A DNA stretch of 64,000 bases from Lineus longissimus (GCF_910592395.1 NC_088315.1:14305808-14369807), one strand, 5' to 3'; shown: positions 1 through 12,780, counted from the first letter of the stretch. The notes: a model not told the origin generated them from the sequence alone. Numbers and translations are program-made.

Positions 1-129
1 GATCAAACTACGTCTTTTCAATCGTGGATTGTAAATTTAACCCCATGGGCCTAGGGAAGGCCCTATAACAATACTTTCGACACAGTTATTATCTCCGCTG
101 CCTCCACCATGTTACACACAGTGCTCACT

Positions 130-970
130 GCTGATTCTAAAATGCGCCACCTAGTCAAAACAGGACATATGTTCTTCTAGGAATAGATCTCTTTCCAATA
201 TTTCGTCATTCCACTATCGTCATCACCTCATCATACTTTCATTGACATTACAGGCACACATCCACAGAGCACTCTTCAAATCATCTACACAGTGGTTATC
301 CAACTAGGATTATAAAGGTAATTTCTTAGCCCCGCACAGTGGGTTTCAGTCTTGATAAAGGGGCACTATTGCTAGCAGCTAGGTAGGCAAGATAAAGTTA
401 GACGAAGTAGCCGATAGGGGTCTCTCACCCCTCAAAGTCCGTCACAATTATTCAAGCTTGTACAAGGAATACATGCAGCGCTGACTCTAACAAGACCCAA
501 TTGGAATGTCGCACAGTCATCTGTCAAAAACAAGACCTATGTTGCAGTATGATCTCTTGCCAATATTTAATAATTGCACTATCGTCATCACCTCATCATA
601 CTTCATTGACATTACAGGTACACATTTACATAGACCACTGTTGCAGTCAACGACACAGTCGCTATCCAAGTAGCATTATAGAGGTAATTATCATTATCAT
701 ACCTCATTAGCATGTGAACCAATCACGTCGCGTCCTTTGCGATCACGGCAAAGCCTCATGGAATAATGTCTTTCACCGTTGAATAATTTTTCATATTCCA
801 TGCCTACAACTTCAATTTCTTCATATTCCATGGCTAGAAGTTCAATACTAATATAATATCCAAGATAAAGTTACAAGAAGTAGTCAATAGGGGTCTCTCA
901 CCTCTCACTGTATGTCCACACTATTCACGCTTGTACGAGGAATACATTCAATGCTGAATCTAACAACACC
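130..970. repeat. Degenerate direct repeat, two long units
   Basis: Two related units lie in the same orientation. The segment around 150-325 (CACTATCGTCATCACCTCAT and following bases) recurs at 525-695. The segment around 385-500 (AAGATAAAGTTA, then TAGGGGTCTCTCAC and a TTGTAC-AGGAATACAT stretch) recurs at 858-975. The second unit carries about 100 extra bases, so spacing grows from about 370 to about 473. No protein is recognisable in either unit. Confidence 0.7.
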
Positions 971-1631
971 CAGGGCCCTTACTCTGTATATTAGTCACTG
1001 GAAGATGGCCCATTTCATTCCTTGCTTCTACTTCACCTATAGTCTCATTGCAAACGCCTCAGTTCTATGATATCACATTCACTTTCAGCTGTCATGCAAC
1101 GCAACAACTGTGCTATCTGCCATCGCACATCAACGAAGAAGTGCAGCCGCCCACATTCCACCTCTCGTCTGTCCGACCAGCTGCAATCCTCGAGGACGCC
1201 CCACTGTACCACGATTTCACTACGATGTTTGACAAGAAGGAGCAGTGCGCGAGATAGGCAAATGAGCAGACTTCCCTCGCTTGAGTTTCGGAAGAATGTT
1301 CCATATCGCGCTAAGCTGACCACTGCTGACCATGACAGGCGTGCATTGGACTGGTACAGGTTGGAACTGAACATTGAATATGCTGGTGGTGACGCTTTCT
1401 GATGAGAAGTTGGTCGTGACTGATGCAGTATCCTTGGACTTGTCCACAGCATCGTTCAATCATTGCTCTCTGTGCTGCCTTGATTCTGTACTTACCCAAA
1501 TACTAAGACCAAATGCCTGTTGACTGTGCTTTAAGAGAGACTGGCGCCATGCCTAGAGATATGACTGACCCCTATTGGCAAATTTGTATGACTTTATCTT
1601 GCCTACCTAGCTGCTGCCTATAGTCTCCCTT
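358..1631. mobile_element. Putative nonautonomous TA-flanked element
   Basis: Imperfect inverted repeats of about 48 bp bound this stretch. The left end starts AAGGGGCACTATTG and contains AGCTAGGTAGGCAAGATAAAG; the right end read on the minus strand starts AAGGGAGACTATAG and contains the same core. A TA dinucleotide flanks both sides, as expected for Tc1/mariner-type elements. The interior has a direct-repeat unit and no intact transposase. The superfamily is inferred from the TA and TIR only. Confidence 0.45.
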
Positions 1632-1870
1632 TAACTGCGGAGCACTTCAAAGTCGATAAAATGCCATGTTCCACCTTTTAATGTGTTCAGACCGCCATTT
1701 TCAAAATAATCAAGTCAGGACACTGCCTTCTAGTCTCATAATAAATTTTGCTTTCCTCAATAATAACATTTCTTCTTCTTCAATGCTTTCATCATTCCAA
1801 ACTTCTCCTCCTCTGACTTTTACAGGGGTACAGTCATGGCAATCAAAACCCAAATACTGAGACCAAATGC

Positions 1871-1934
1871 CTGTTGACTGTGCTTTAAGAGAGACTGGCG
1901 CCATGCCTAGTCTCTCTTAAAGCACAGTCAACAG
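1871..1934. repeat. Perfect 26-bp-stem hairpin
   Basis: Arms 1871-1896 and 1909-1934 are exact reverse complements around a 12-nt loop (GGCGCCATGCCT). The left arm and loop, with flanking bases, are duplicated at about 1496-1555 without the right arm. The rest of 1632-2783 shows nothing else I can name. Confidence 0.85.
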
Positions 1935-2783
1935 ACACCAACCCCCTCAGACTCAGAAACCACAAACGCCCAACCCTTCCTGCTACCTTAATACTTCTGG
2001 GTCGAAATGATAATACAGTAAATAAATCTATTGAATGTTGCTGAAAAGAAAACACTTACTACGTTAGAAGCCATGTACATGATAACACCACCACCACCAT
2101 TATCAATATCATCACAAGTCAACTGGGGAATATGTGTGATATTTGTTCAAAACTTGCGTATATGGTATTTGCAGGTCTATTGTATTGTAACATATTTTTC
2201 ACTTTCAAAATTAACTTTTTTACTAGAAATTATGAATCAATACTAACCGTAAGAAGCGTATGAAATTACAGAAGGCCTTCGTCGAAAAATGTAATGTACT
2301 TGTACTCATTCGTGTCATTAAACCTGAAAGCAGCACAGCATAACAGTGAAATTACCGTGACATCAATGGATGTCAAACTAACGTAGTGACGTAAATTTGA
2401 ATTCGAAGTGCACAAATTCACAATTAAGGTTTCGAACACATTGAGAACTGAAAAACTTCATACAAATGCTTTCACACCAATGATATGATTGTGGCGCTCC
2501 TGATGAGGTATCGCCCTCTGCTAAGCAGCTTTGGTCGTAACTAGGGTAAATGTTTTTTTCAAGTGATATGAGCGATGCAATACCTTAGTTTCCACCAGCG
2601 CCACGTAGCAGTCAATGAAGTTGTGCTGGTACTCCATTAACGTCATGCTTCAAATTTGAAGAAATTAATATTACCTTCATCAAGTACGTAATAATATTAC
2701 ACCAGGCCTTTGTCGAAAATGTAGATCTCGAAGTCTAACTGTAATGAAAGAAAACATCAATGTGACAATATGGTCTACTATGT

Positions 2784-2995
2784 ATGAGGGGGAGAACGGG
2801 TATTTTCGGGACACTGGGATGGGCCGAAAATAACTGTCGGGATTCGGGATAGACACCCTTATTTTAGCGGGATTCGAGACAAGCCGTGTTTTGCGTCACG
2901 ATTCGGCTAAAATTGCGTATTGGGAAACGGGATAAGCCCTTTTTCCTAACGGGACGTCGAGACAGTTACCCCCCCTTCCCCGTTCCCACCCTCAT
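2784..2995. mobile_element. Foldback MITE, about 212 bp
   Basis: The ends are inverted: the left begins ATGAGGGGGAGAACGGG and the right, on the minus strand, begins ATGAGGGTGGGAACGGG. The inside is built from repeats of the type CGGGATTCGGGAT. There is no coding capacity. I could not fix the target-site duplication. Confidence 0.5.
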
Positions 2996-4444
2996 GACAT
3001 GTAGCATTGTTTGTAGGCCTATTGTTACTCACAATCTATTTTTTTGTAATTGATACTGGTAGTATCAATGTGAAATATGCTACACGTTGGGAGCATGCAA
3101 GGCCTAGTACAATACACCATCATCACAATCAAATATTTCAATAATACACTGTCAACGAGAATGAATGTTCAATCACGTGCATTGTAGTAGTGTACATCCC
3201 CCATCCCATGACGGCTTGCGCCCCGCTGACACGACGAGCACATGGCTGAGCCAATCCATCGCCTATACACTACTTTACAAAAATCGACACCTACTGAAAC
3301 TTTCACTAATTATTCTCGGAAATGTACTTTATCGTTACATCAATAAATGCACATTCGAATTTCAAAACTACCACTTATTTTTGCCGTGAAACTGACCTGA
3401 GTTATCGAAACACCGTCACTGCGAAAAGAGGAAGAAGCAGGTCCGCATTTATCGAAATATTGCTAAATATAATTGTCAAAATGTCGACCAAATTACCAAT
3501 TAAATCACAATAAACTTATCAAATGTTCACTCATGCCTTTGGGTGAAAAAATACTGATTCTTCAATCATTCTCAATTTTACAAATCACCAATCACAAAAA
3601 GAAATAATGATGCAATTACCCAAAATAGATGAGATTTGACCACTGGTATAATTCCGCCATCTTGGATATCGGCATCGTTACCACCACTTCAAATTCTAAA
3701 GTCTTATTCAGGCCTAATATGTGTCACCTGCTGTGGTAAAATGGCTTGTTTTATCAATAAATAACAAAATATGATCTTTGTAAATAAAATCGGAGATCTT
3801 CTGGTGTGTTTTTATGTGAATTTATTACGAACTATCAATGCAGCGCAGGGCAGCCATCGTGTTCTCATGCGTAGTGGCGATGCGATAGCCATCCGCGGCA
3901 CTGCTTTTCAAGATGGTGGCAATTGCCCAGTGCTAGAGGCGTTGTAAGGAAAATTGAGAGCAGGCCCCTAATGAATGAACTCTCAACGATATCGATATAT
4001 TTTCGTAATTCCAGCACAACTGTTCACCAATGAACGTCCACCGACAATCCCACTTAACGAATATTAATATCAATTCATATCATGTATCTTAAAACGCTTT
4101 TATTTTATTTTAAAAAGAGTTATCGAGTGAACGATGACCTCCTACCGTACCCTCGAAATAAACAGCCAAAATGACCACAAAAACACCTTTTTAGAAAAAA
4201 ACAGCGATTTTTACGAAATAAATGTCATCAGAGACGAAACTAGACACTAATTTAGCTAGGTATGCACAGTAATAGTACCTGAAGTGATCGATTTCAAGGA
4301 GAAAATACACTGAAAACAACTTTTCAGGAACAGAAATAAGATCACATTGTGAATAATAGTTGCAACCCCGTAAATGCGCTATAAGTCCAATAATAAGTGA
4401 CGGTGACCCGTTATAAATGTTTCGCCAGCGTCGCTTTTTTGCCG
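2996..4444. other. No recognisable feature
   Basis: AT-rich sequence on both strands. The short open frames have no recognisable protein character and no repeat copies elsewhere in the window. Nothing can be supported here. Confidence 0.5.
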
Positions 4445-4786
4445 CTACGCGGCGCGTTGGGCCCTTGCGTCTAGCAAGACACTGCTCTTCAGCAGTGGCT
4501 GTGCCATTTTTAGCTCATAGTCCATAACCTGCTTTCTCTGTCGAATTCTCAATTCTTCAGCTTCGAGTAGTTGCCTTTCTTTGATAATGTCAATCTCCTT
4601 TAGTAGAGCAGCCTTCTGTGCCGCAATCTTAGCCCTTATGGCTAACGCATCACCAGATTTGCTAGCTGAATCTACGTTGTCATGAATGTCACTGAACACA
4701 CCGTTACCGGACACGCGGTCCTCGTCATTAAAGTCGTAAGTGAACAACATTGTTGGGAGTGTTTGATCCTCACTGAATGAATACAT
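4445..4786 (-). CDS. Short coding fragment with a coiled coil
   Basis: A 113-residue frame with an ATG start. Residues 1-45 are acidic and polar. Residues about 48-100 form a strongly predicted helix rich in Lys, Glu, Ala and Leu (KIAAQKAALLKEIDIIKERQ, then EELRIRQRKQ), a coiled-coil pattern. Similar charged helices occur near the N terminus of gag-like proteins of BEL/Pao and other retroelements, and in many host proteins, so the family is not resolved. No partner domain follows before the stop. It may be a retroelement remnant or a host exon. The compositional bias makes chance less likely than for other short frames nearby. Confidence 0.35.
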   Translation of the reverse strand: MYSFSEDQTLPTMLFTYDFNDEDRVSGNGVFSDIHDNVDSASKSGDALAIRAKIAAQKAALLKEIDIIKERQLLEAEELRIRQRKQVMDYELKMAQPLLKSSVLLDARAQRAA

Positions 4787-5399
4787 GATACGTACACTTG
4801 AGTTCTTGTCTTCACATTGCAGAACCTATCGTCACGAAGGTATCGTAATAGAAGTTTATGTAGCACCTGATCTCTGCTCCTATCTGGTCATTAAATCACA
4901 ACGTAGAGATGCATATATTCTAATTCTTCCTTTATGTCTTTAATATACAAAACCTTAACATGAATGATATACTCATGATATGGTTCTCTGAAGATACAAA
5001 ATAAACATGCTGTCAAAAGTTTACATATATATGCATACACACTCTACTTACACAAATTTTATGTCACAGCCATAAACCGTATCAAATCCTTCAGCGAGCT
5101 GAACACTTACAAATTTTTTATGATAAACTAACAATAAGGACTTTCTTTACTGCTTTACTCACATTATGTTGATCCTTTAACAGCAAATAAGGAACAAGAC
5201 CAATTTTAACACGGGATTGTCATAAATGAAATGGTCCAGGTACCATGTGCTCACCTCGGGTAATTTGATGCATGTCATTTGCAGTGGATAATGGGAAAAC
5301 AGTTTTCTGACTAGTTTCACCAGTTTTGATTCCATTGAATAATATTATTCTTCTTGGCTCAATGGCACAAAAGAAAATTACCGGTACCATCTAACTATA
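4787..5399. other. No recognisable feature
   Basis: AT-rich stretch with no supported gene, RNA or repeat. Confidence 0.45.
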
Positions 5400-5980
5400 G
5401 CATTTTGGTTATAAATTTGACTAAATTTCAGGGTTATTGAAGAGTGTACCTGTCACATGGAAATTGGTTGACATCTGTTCAACAGTTTAGGAGTAATAGG
5501 ACTTCGTTGGCTTTTTTTGATGGCGGCCTTGCGGCCATATTTGTCATGGGATTTGACTGAAAATTAGGGATATTGATGAGAGTACATAGATACGTAATAA
5601 CATGAAGTTTGATTGCAATCCGATCATTAATTTCGAAGTAATAGGACTATGTTTAATTTTCAAGATGGCCGCCTGGCGGCCATATTTGAAGTCCGAGCGG
5701 GACAATTTTTTTGGGTAGAATAGATGGTCCCTACATATATGTCCTCAGAAGTTTAGAACCTTCTAACTCAAATAGATGGAAACGTGCAACCAATCGGTTA
5801 TTTAGTGAACTATGACCTATTTGACCTTCAAAAGTCGGTCAAATCAAAAACCCAGGTGTTATGTCATTTAACCTTATTAGATACACACACCACAAAAATT
5901 GTGTCACTTTACGTACAACCATTAGCTTCAAAAAGGCAAAAAACTATTTCCAAGATGGCCGCCTGGAGGCCAGAAAGTAG
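5400..5980. repeat. Degenerate tandem repeat with GATGGCCGCC palindromes
   Basis: Units of roughly 150-300 bp end in a GC palindrome: GATGGCGGCCTTGCGGCCAT at about 5520, GATGGCCGCCTGGCGGCCAT at about 5665, and GATGGCCGCCTGGAGGCCAG at about 5956. Two units also share AGTAATAGGACT upstream of the palindrome. AAGATGGCCGCC resembles a YY1-type site. No protein is evident. Confidence 0.55.
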
Positions 5981-8900
5981 GTCATATCGCGAAAAAGAAA
6001 AATAAGCCTGGGCATATTGCCAAAAGCTACCATCACACCAAGTTTAAACCATCTAGCCCTAGCAATTAAGAAACGTGCCAGGATACGAGGACGGACACAA
6101 CGGTATTCTATAGACTCCCCGAACGGTGAGCCAAAAATCAACACGAGGTTGCTGCTTCAGTGTCGTCCATCTTAGCGCAAGCGCAAAAACCTTTTTCTAT
6201 TTTAAAGGCGTGAAAATTCAAATTTACTGGCGCGAAACATAATCTGCAGTAACAGGTACTAATCACATATGTATGAGTTGTGAATTCGATAGACAATTAA
6301 GTCGCAACTACATGTTCATGTATGTACTCTATAGTAGGAGACTTCTTCCGACTTCTTTTCGGTTTCTCTTACATTTTCCTGATTTTTTTCCGAACAAAGT
6401 CCGACATTATCTTACTTTTCCCTGAAAGGTTGGATTTTAAAAAAACCTATGAAAATATGAGGGCTTCCCAAAATCAGTGTGGGGATTCGGACAGTGCCAG
6501 CAAATCACTGTTCGCTATGGTTACCGAGGCGGCTAGCAGACGACCGCAAAAAAATGAAAGCACATGCTATACATCAAATCTTTCGTTCTGCCATGTTCTT
6601 GATACAGCGCGCACGAATCGTCTCAAAAGTCGAAACCATTGAAGACGATATGCTTGGAGGCAATATTCCATACAGTCGTTAACATTATAAACTTTAGGAT
6701 GCACGGAGTCCGCTTTGTTTACGTTCTGCTTTGCCACGCCTTTGCTGAACTGTGCTGGAAAAATGTTGGAAGTGGGTGTATCTATGTGACTTTGACTACG
6801 GAATTCGACGGTTTTTAATGACAATATACTACCAAGAGCATCGTAACAATGTGTCATTTTCCTCAATTGTCACCCTCATGAAATAAATACATATACCATG
6901 CCTTTTTTTGCCAAATTGATATTTTCGCCTAAGTCAGCTCTTTCGACCACAAGAGTCACATGTGGTAAAAGTGCTTAGCTTGGGACTCAGGCAGATTTTC
7001 CTTATGCCTAAATCAAACAAATGTGAGTTAGGCAGTTTTACATCAAGGCCGCCAGAAACAACACACTTAAGAAAAACCTCTCAATTAATGCATTATTTCT
7101 TTGATTTTGCCAAATATAATGTTCTTTGAAAAATTCAATTTTCGATAAAAACTCAAAAAGATTAGCAAATTGAGGGCTTCAAGGTACTAACACTGCATTT
7201 TGTGATAATTAGAAATATTTCGTGTCGTGTCAAGACCTTTTCTCCTCTGAAATTGTAGGGGATGAGACTGATAGAGATGAGGCGTCTGAAAGTGAAGTCG
7301 ATAGCAATAGCATTGTTACAGAAAACCCGCAGATGCACCCCTTGGCGCCATCAGGACTCCCAGTAGATGATCCAGTGCTAGCTGAGACTGCTCGTTCAAT
7401 ATACCTGCATTCAGACACAATATGTACACCCTGATCGGGCGTCTGTTGTTGCAGATGATTCAAGGCTACCAAACTGACAGCCCATCATTATCTGCAGTGA
7501 AAACTAGGATGATTCTATGCATCTCGATGATGGTCCATTGATTTGCACCTGAATGATCATCCCTAATGCGTTGAAGGTTTCAAGTTCTTTTCATTGACCA
7601 TCTGTCTCATGCTTTCATCATGGCAGCTTTTAGGTTTTCCCCGTCCGTAAAAGTATCATACGTATGCTTGAAACGTCCATCGAACACGAATTATTCAAAT
7701 TTGGCAGGCAGGAAAACCCTCGCCCATCTGTTTTCACTTTTGCACTTCACTCTTCGACCATCCGACCACCTCTTGACCATCCGGCACGTTGAAAATTCCT
7801 TATTTGAGAACTCCCAAGAACTATCGTCATCATTTTGGTATCTGCCATACACTAGTTAGGACCGTGGTTCGATCTTCAGCTCCGAAAACTAGCCTCAACT
7901 GAACCAAGGTAGGTAATATACTGCGAAAAATCTCACGAGACTATTTTTCTCTTCGGTTTCTCTTTCTCTTTTAAACGTCGACTAACTTTATCTACTTCAC
8001 GCCCGTGACGAAAATAGGAATAATTATTGATGGTCAGAAAAATACATGTACACAATGCCGTGTAGTGCAGTTACAATAAACTTGGTATTTATAGTATTTG
8101 TTTATCTGTCTACACAACGGCAATGCTGTAATTTATACCAGTGCGCATTTACGCAATTGGAAATTTCAAATTCAATTCAATCCTTTCAAATTTTTAACGA
8201 ATGGCGAATGGCTTGGTTTCGGTCTCCACTTTAGCTCCACCCTCGCGGTTTGGGTGATACAACCAATACCTCCAGTGAAGTATCAATACCATAAACCGTC
8301 GACTCACTTGTACAGCATTACATGCCCGTGAGCACGGAATGCCCCGATGTAGGAAAACACTCTTGGGCATCAAATGCTCCACAAACCGCAGGCAGTTTTC
8401 GCAAATGGCCCGACAGTTCATTATTCCATTGTTTCCCATCATTATCTGTCAGGGGGTCGAACAATTGGATGAGCGTTCACGTTGGGATTTCGGGGTATTT
8501 GCGAAAACTCCCTAATATATACACGCCCTTCGCTTGAATGCTATTCGAAAGCTGGTTTAGGCCGACAGTCAGAAATTCCATAAAATATTTTCCTCGGACT
8601 GTGGCAACATCAAACTATCCCGCTAACATTGGAACGAAGAGGCGAAATCAGTGCATGATTTAAAGTAAAACAGTCGGGATTTAGAATTCTCGACACGACT
8701 CATTGTTTTGTAATTCCTCGAAATTCGAGGATTTGGCCCAGCTGTTTTCCTTTTTTTTGTTCATTTCGTGGAGGATTGTTTTGATTGACAGAAACAGAAA
8801 AGTATTGCACACTTGAGCTAAGTGAAAAAGCATCATTTAAAGGCCTACGTATACGTGTCTATTCTAGGTTTTTGAGGCTCAGGTAAATTGAAATTGTCGG

Positions 8901-9117
8901 TGCAGTTATTATGCAAGCAAACAAACTTATATGCATTCATATATCAGTCTACACAAAGGCTTTGTTGAAAATCATTTCCAGTATATACCGTAGGCTCACT
9001 TATACGAGGTCAGTTCCGTATATTGTACACTTCACGCCTACAGGCCTATTCATTTGAATGTCAGAGTCTCTCGACAGCGACGGACAGACTGAAGACGGGT
9101 CAACTGAACCAGTCTTA
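5981..9117. other. No supported gene
   Basis: The only structured piece is about 6332-6440, a partial copy of the foldback MITE seen whole at 11632-11775 (shared TAGTAGGAG and TTCCGACTTCTT). Open frames here are short and lack family character. Confidence 0.45.
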
Positions 9118-10001
9118 AGGCCCGTGTCCACTGGGTGCGTTATTACGTGTGTTATTGTACACAAAGTCCCTGGATACGGGGTATCCAGAAACCCTGCTGC
9201 CGTAGACCGGCTGAACTTGCAAAGAGACTAACTACTGGTAGAAGAGGAAGCCGGAAGACAAGAGTATTAATTAGAATACATGTAGTTTATTCGCACTTAC
9301 AATCACAATCAGTTTGTAATCCTTAACGGCAGAGCACGCTCAAAGTCCTAGTTCAGAGGTGGTTGGCAACAGAGAGGAAAGAGAGCGAGAGCTGACGTGC
9401 CCAGTGCTTAAATACCCAGACGCAAAGTCACGAGCTCAGAGTCCAGGATTACGGAAGACGAATACTGCTGTCGCCGCAATCCCCCGACTTGGAACCGCGT
9501 GACTCGGACACCTGGACTCACTGCTTATAATGTGTAATCATATTAACCAAGGCTAAGAACAATGGCAAACAGCTTGATAAGGCACGTTCGGTATACTTCA
9601 AAGGAGTTGAGTTAACCCTATGAACACCGTGAAGCCTACCTTTTAAGGGCTTCACGGTACATTATCATGCAGCGCACTGCGCATATGTAACGCGTTGCGT
9701 AATACGGGCGTAATACTATGTCCATTCCTTGATCTCTTGCACATATTGCCACCCTTTCATATCCTAGGCCTATGGTCAGTTTCTATTGGCTGATCACATA
9801 ACATGGACCAGAACTACATTGCGTGATCCGCTTCATAAAGAAAATTTCTTTATGGACCGTATTACGTAGCGCAGTGCAGACCGTGTCGTGCACAAAAGGA
9901 CAGGGTTCTTTGAAAAGCCATTGAACTTTACAATGCGCAGTTTCTATGCGTAATACGCTCCGTGATAACGCAGCGCAAAACGCACAGGTGGAAACAGACC
10001 T
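9118..10001. mobile_element. Nonautonomous element with TTA target duplication
   Basis: TTA occurs at 9115-9117 and 10002-10004. The left end begins AGGCCCGTGTCCAC; the right end on the minus strand begins AGGTCTGTTTCCAC. Both ends run into GCGTTAT-ACG motifs. A 3-bp TTA/TAA duplication is typical of PIF/Harbinger. The interior has no transposase, so it would need a partner element. Confidence 0.6.
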
Positions 10002-10611
10002 TTATCATCATTGAGAAATTGATCAGAGCAAGGGAAATAGTCAAGCGATCCTTGATCATGCCATAATAAATCGTCAAACGAATCGGCCAGGGTATAGCGT
10101 TCAACTGCATAAATACTGAATGGTAGGGAAGTAAATTCCGGATATGAATATTATGAACTGACCACTTAGAACTGAGCCTACGGTATGTACATTGTATTCA
10201 CTAAGCACACAATTGGAAGGTTTCAGTTCAAGCTTATTTTTAAAATATTCAAACGAACAGCGCACTGGCATTTTAGGCTGTAAAACGGGTTCATATCTGT
10301 GTTCGCTCGCCATTAAAAGCTTTTTAAAACCTCAAAAACCTTCGCTTCTATAAGACTCAACGAAATTTCCCTGGTGGTTTAAAAATATACATATGTAACA
10401 AAGGGAAAGTGTATTTTCATAATCAAGTTAACGCCTTTAAAACATTTTACACTCTGAAACGGAAATCGTTTGAAGCTGTCTCTTTGCAGCGGTCATCCCA
10501 ATCCAACATGTATTGACCGGTAGTGAAAAATCACTGAATCGTGAAAACAGCTACCAAGATTTTAGTGGTGACGCAACAACTGATTAACATGATCGTTCCG
10601 TTTGTTTCAGG
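10002..10611. other. Upstream region of the secreted-protein gene
   Basis: No coding sequence. A splice acceptor (TTTGTTTCAG, ending at 10610) lies directly before the first coding exon, so a 5' untranslated exon probably lies upstream. I could not locate it. Confidence 0.4.
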
Positions 10612-12763
10612 ATGACATATCTTCTACCCTTTTGCCTTGTCCTGATAGCGGTCATCGTCGAAGTCAGATCTGGTACGTTCAGGCATAGTCCGCTGAGCTG
10701 ACATTTGTAGGGTGGGCCAGCTCCGGTCTAGTTCAGGCACGACAAAGAAAGATTTTCAATAGAAACACGCGAAGTAACTATTATCATCTAGCTAGCGCGA
10801 CGCTGCAACGTAAACACAATTTTATTCGAGTCTATTCACCTTTCATTAAGTTGCACTGAAATATCGCTTTTTACTTAAAAACTATTACACACTGCGTGTC
10901 GTTTACGCTGCAGCTTTTTGGTGTCACACCATAACTGCTGGCATGTTCAGGCAAAAAAGTGGTCGAAAGGGCCGGGCGTTGGTGTGCCAGATTTGCTTGT
11001 GAATGCCCCCCCCCCTCCAATAAGACTCCTAAGGGTCAAACCAGCGAGCGCCCCTGTACCATGAGCCGAAGGAACAAGTTAGGAATAAAAACAACGTGTC
11101 TGTATACCAGGCTATACACATGCATGTATTTTGTTACAGTTGTCGTGGTCGGCAGCAATTCAGGCGGAGGCGATGATGCAGTGTCCGTGGCAATCTGCCC
11201 GACTGGAACAGTTGGTGTGGAATGCTCATGCACTCCTGCCGGCCAATGCGATGGGTCCTACTTCACTGATGATGTTACGTGCAAAGCATTCCATCGTTAC
11301 GGATACAGTAGCGGACATAGCAATGTAAGTATTTGACGTCGGCTCAGTAGCTACTTCCGTAGGATGTATTGAAGCAGCCACGTCCCAAGTCATTGCTCCT
11401 CCGTCAACGCAAGGTTGGATTGTAGCTAACCGAAATCACGAGATCTCGCAGGGAGGCGCGTGGTTTTACCAGGCTGGTGTTGAAGATTGCTTTCTTGGGT
11501 CTTTAACGTTATTGTAATGCACTATGTACCTGCATTTAATATTTCGTCCTCAACTTGCTGCTATTAGCTGCAAGAAAAAATTGTTTAGTTTACCGTGCAT
11601 GAGCTGACACACATCAGAAAAACCGTCACTAGTAGGAGGCTTTTTCCGACTTCTTAACGGTTTCTATCCGACAAAAGTCCGACTTTTCGGGGAAAAGTCG
11701 GACAATGTCAGAATTTGTCGGATATATCAAGTAAAAGTTAGGGAAACCGTTAAGAAGTCGGAAAAAACCCCCCACTTGCGCATATGTCGACAATTCAATT
11801 CCTCTAATACATAAATCATAATTCAAAATCACATAATTCATAATCGTGCATGATTATTTCTCGGTTGTGAACAGAATATCAATGTCTATCAGTGGGCGAA
11901 ATGATATCCAACCATCTCTGAGGTCGTTTTCTTCATTTTGATCTGCGTGATTTCGCAGTGCCAGCTCAACTAGCATGCTGGTTAGAGCCAACTCGCTTTC
12001 AAAATTTGTTTTAATTTACGACAAATTTGGAATCCCAGAGATAGTTTCCTCTGTTGCTGCAAAACATTCTATATAAAGAAGCAATCTCAATCATCTCAAT
12101 TATGTCACCATATACATGTATATTTCAGGCCCACGCAACATGCTTGCCGCTGCTGGTCCGTAAGACATCGACTGCGTACAGTGCCGGTCCACACGAATCT
12201 TGCGATGCCGAATACACGTTGATGAGCTGTCAGGTCTACTCACCGTACGTATTCTTGATTTGTTATTGTTGATTTACCATGAATATAACTACGGCAACAA
12301 TTTAAGCAAAGAAGGAAATGGAATTCTTATGAATCATCCTGAAATACCTTAGAGAAACGCGATTGCAAAACAAAAACATTACGCCGGCTAAGTGGAAGGC
12401 TATAGGCCTAATGGTAACCGTCATTTTGAAGAAAAGCAGATTGTTGGCACTAGAAATCTCTGCAAGTACATTATATCTACCATTACAAAACTGTTTGGTG
12501 CTTTTATCAGCCAGGAGTTCGTCTCACTCGATTGAACTCTTGTCGTGTCCACGTGTAAAGGTGTTCCCATTTGCAAAGGAGTATTTTTCTCCAAACTATA
12601 GGTTAGTTAAGCGTAATTATGTGAAAATGTGTACATTATCATTTCCAGCTGGGCACAGAATACCCCAAGTCATATGACACCCATCAGCTCTGGAAGGGAC
12701 TGCTCCGCTTCATCAGGATGCACGAACTGTAAAGTCCAGGCGGTTTGCGTCTATTCTGTGTAA
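10612..12763 (+). CDS. Secreted cysteine-rich protein, four exons (PCSK9 C-terminal-module-like)
   Basis: Coding exons are 10612-10672, 11140-11324, 12129-12244 and 12649-12763, joined at GT-AG sites (donors GTACGT, GTAAGT, GTACGT; acceptors TTACAG, TTTCAG, TTCCAG). Phases agree and give about 158 residues. Residues 1-20 are a clear signal peptide, with a hydrophobic core and a cut after about VEVRS. The mature part has 12 cysteines in two six-Cys blocks. Block one runs from ICPTGTVGVECSC to ATCLP; block two from ESCDAEYTLMSC to KVQAVC. The spacing and the CxxxxTLxxC start recall the Cys-rich C-terminal modules of PCSK9 and resistin-type folds. This is inferred from pattern only. It is probably an extracellular disulphide-bonded protein; its target is unknown. 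Intron 2 carries a MITE. Confidence 0.72.
11632..11775. mobile_element. Foldback MITE in intron 2
   Basis: Near-perfect inverted arms: the left contains TTTTTCCGACTTCTTAACGG and the right is its complement. An inner GTCCGACTTTT/AAAAGTCGGAC arm sits in the middle, so the transcript could fold into a long hairpin. A partial relative lies at about 6332-6440. Confidence 0.65.
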
Positions 12764-12774
12764 TGTTAATTTGA

Positions 12775-12780
12775 AATAAA
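12775..12780 (+). terminator. Poly(A) signal AATAAA
   Basis: AATAAA lies 12 bases after the stop codon of the secreted-protein gene, on the same strand. The 3' untranslated region would be very short. Confidence 0.6.

Noticed and set aside
1067-1402. Open frame with CAICHRTSTKKCSR, resembling the start of a MYND zinc finger
   Set aside because: The later Cys/His positions of the MYND pattern are absent and the frame on the other strand is equally long, so a chance match is as likely.
2500-2560. CTGATGAG as a hammerhead ribozyme core
   Set aside because: The GAAA box and stems I-III cannot be placed around it.
7222-7434. Acidic 70-residue frame as a gene
   Set aside because: No domain, no splice context and an equally long antisense frame; composition alone is not enough.
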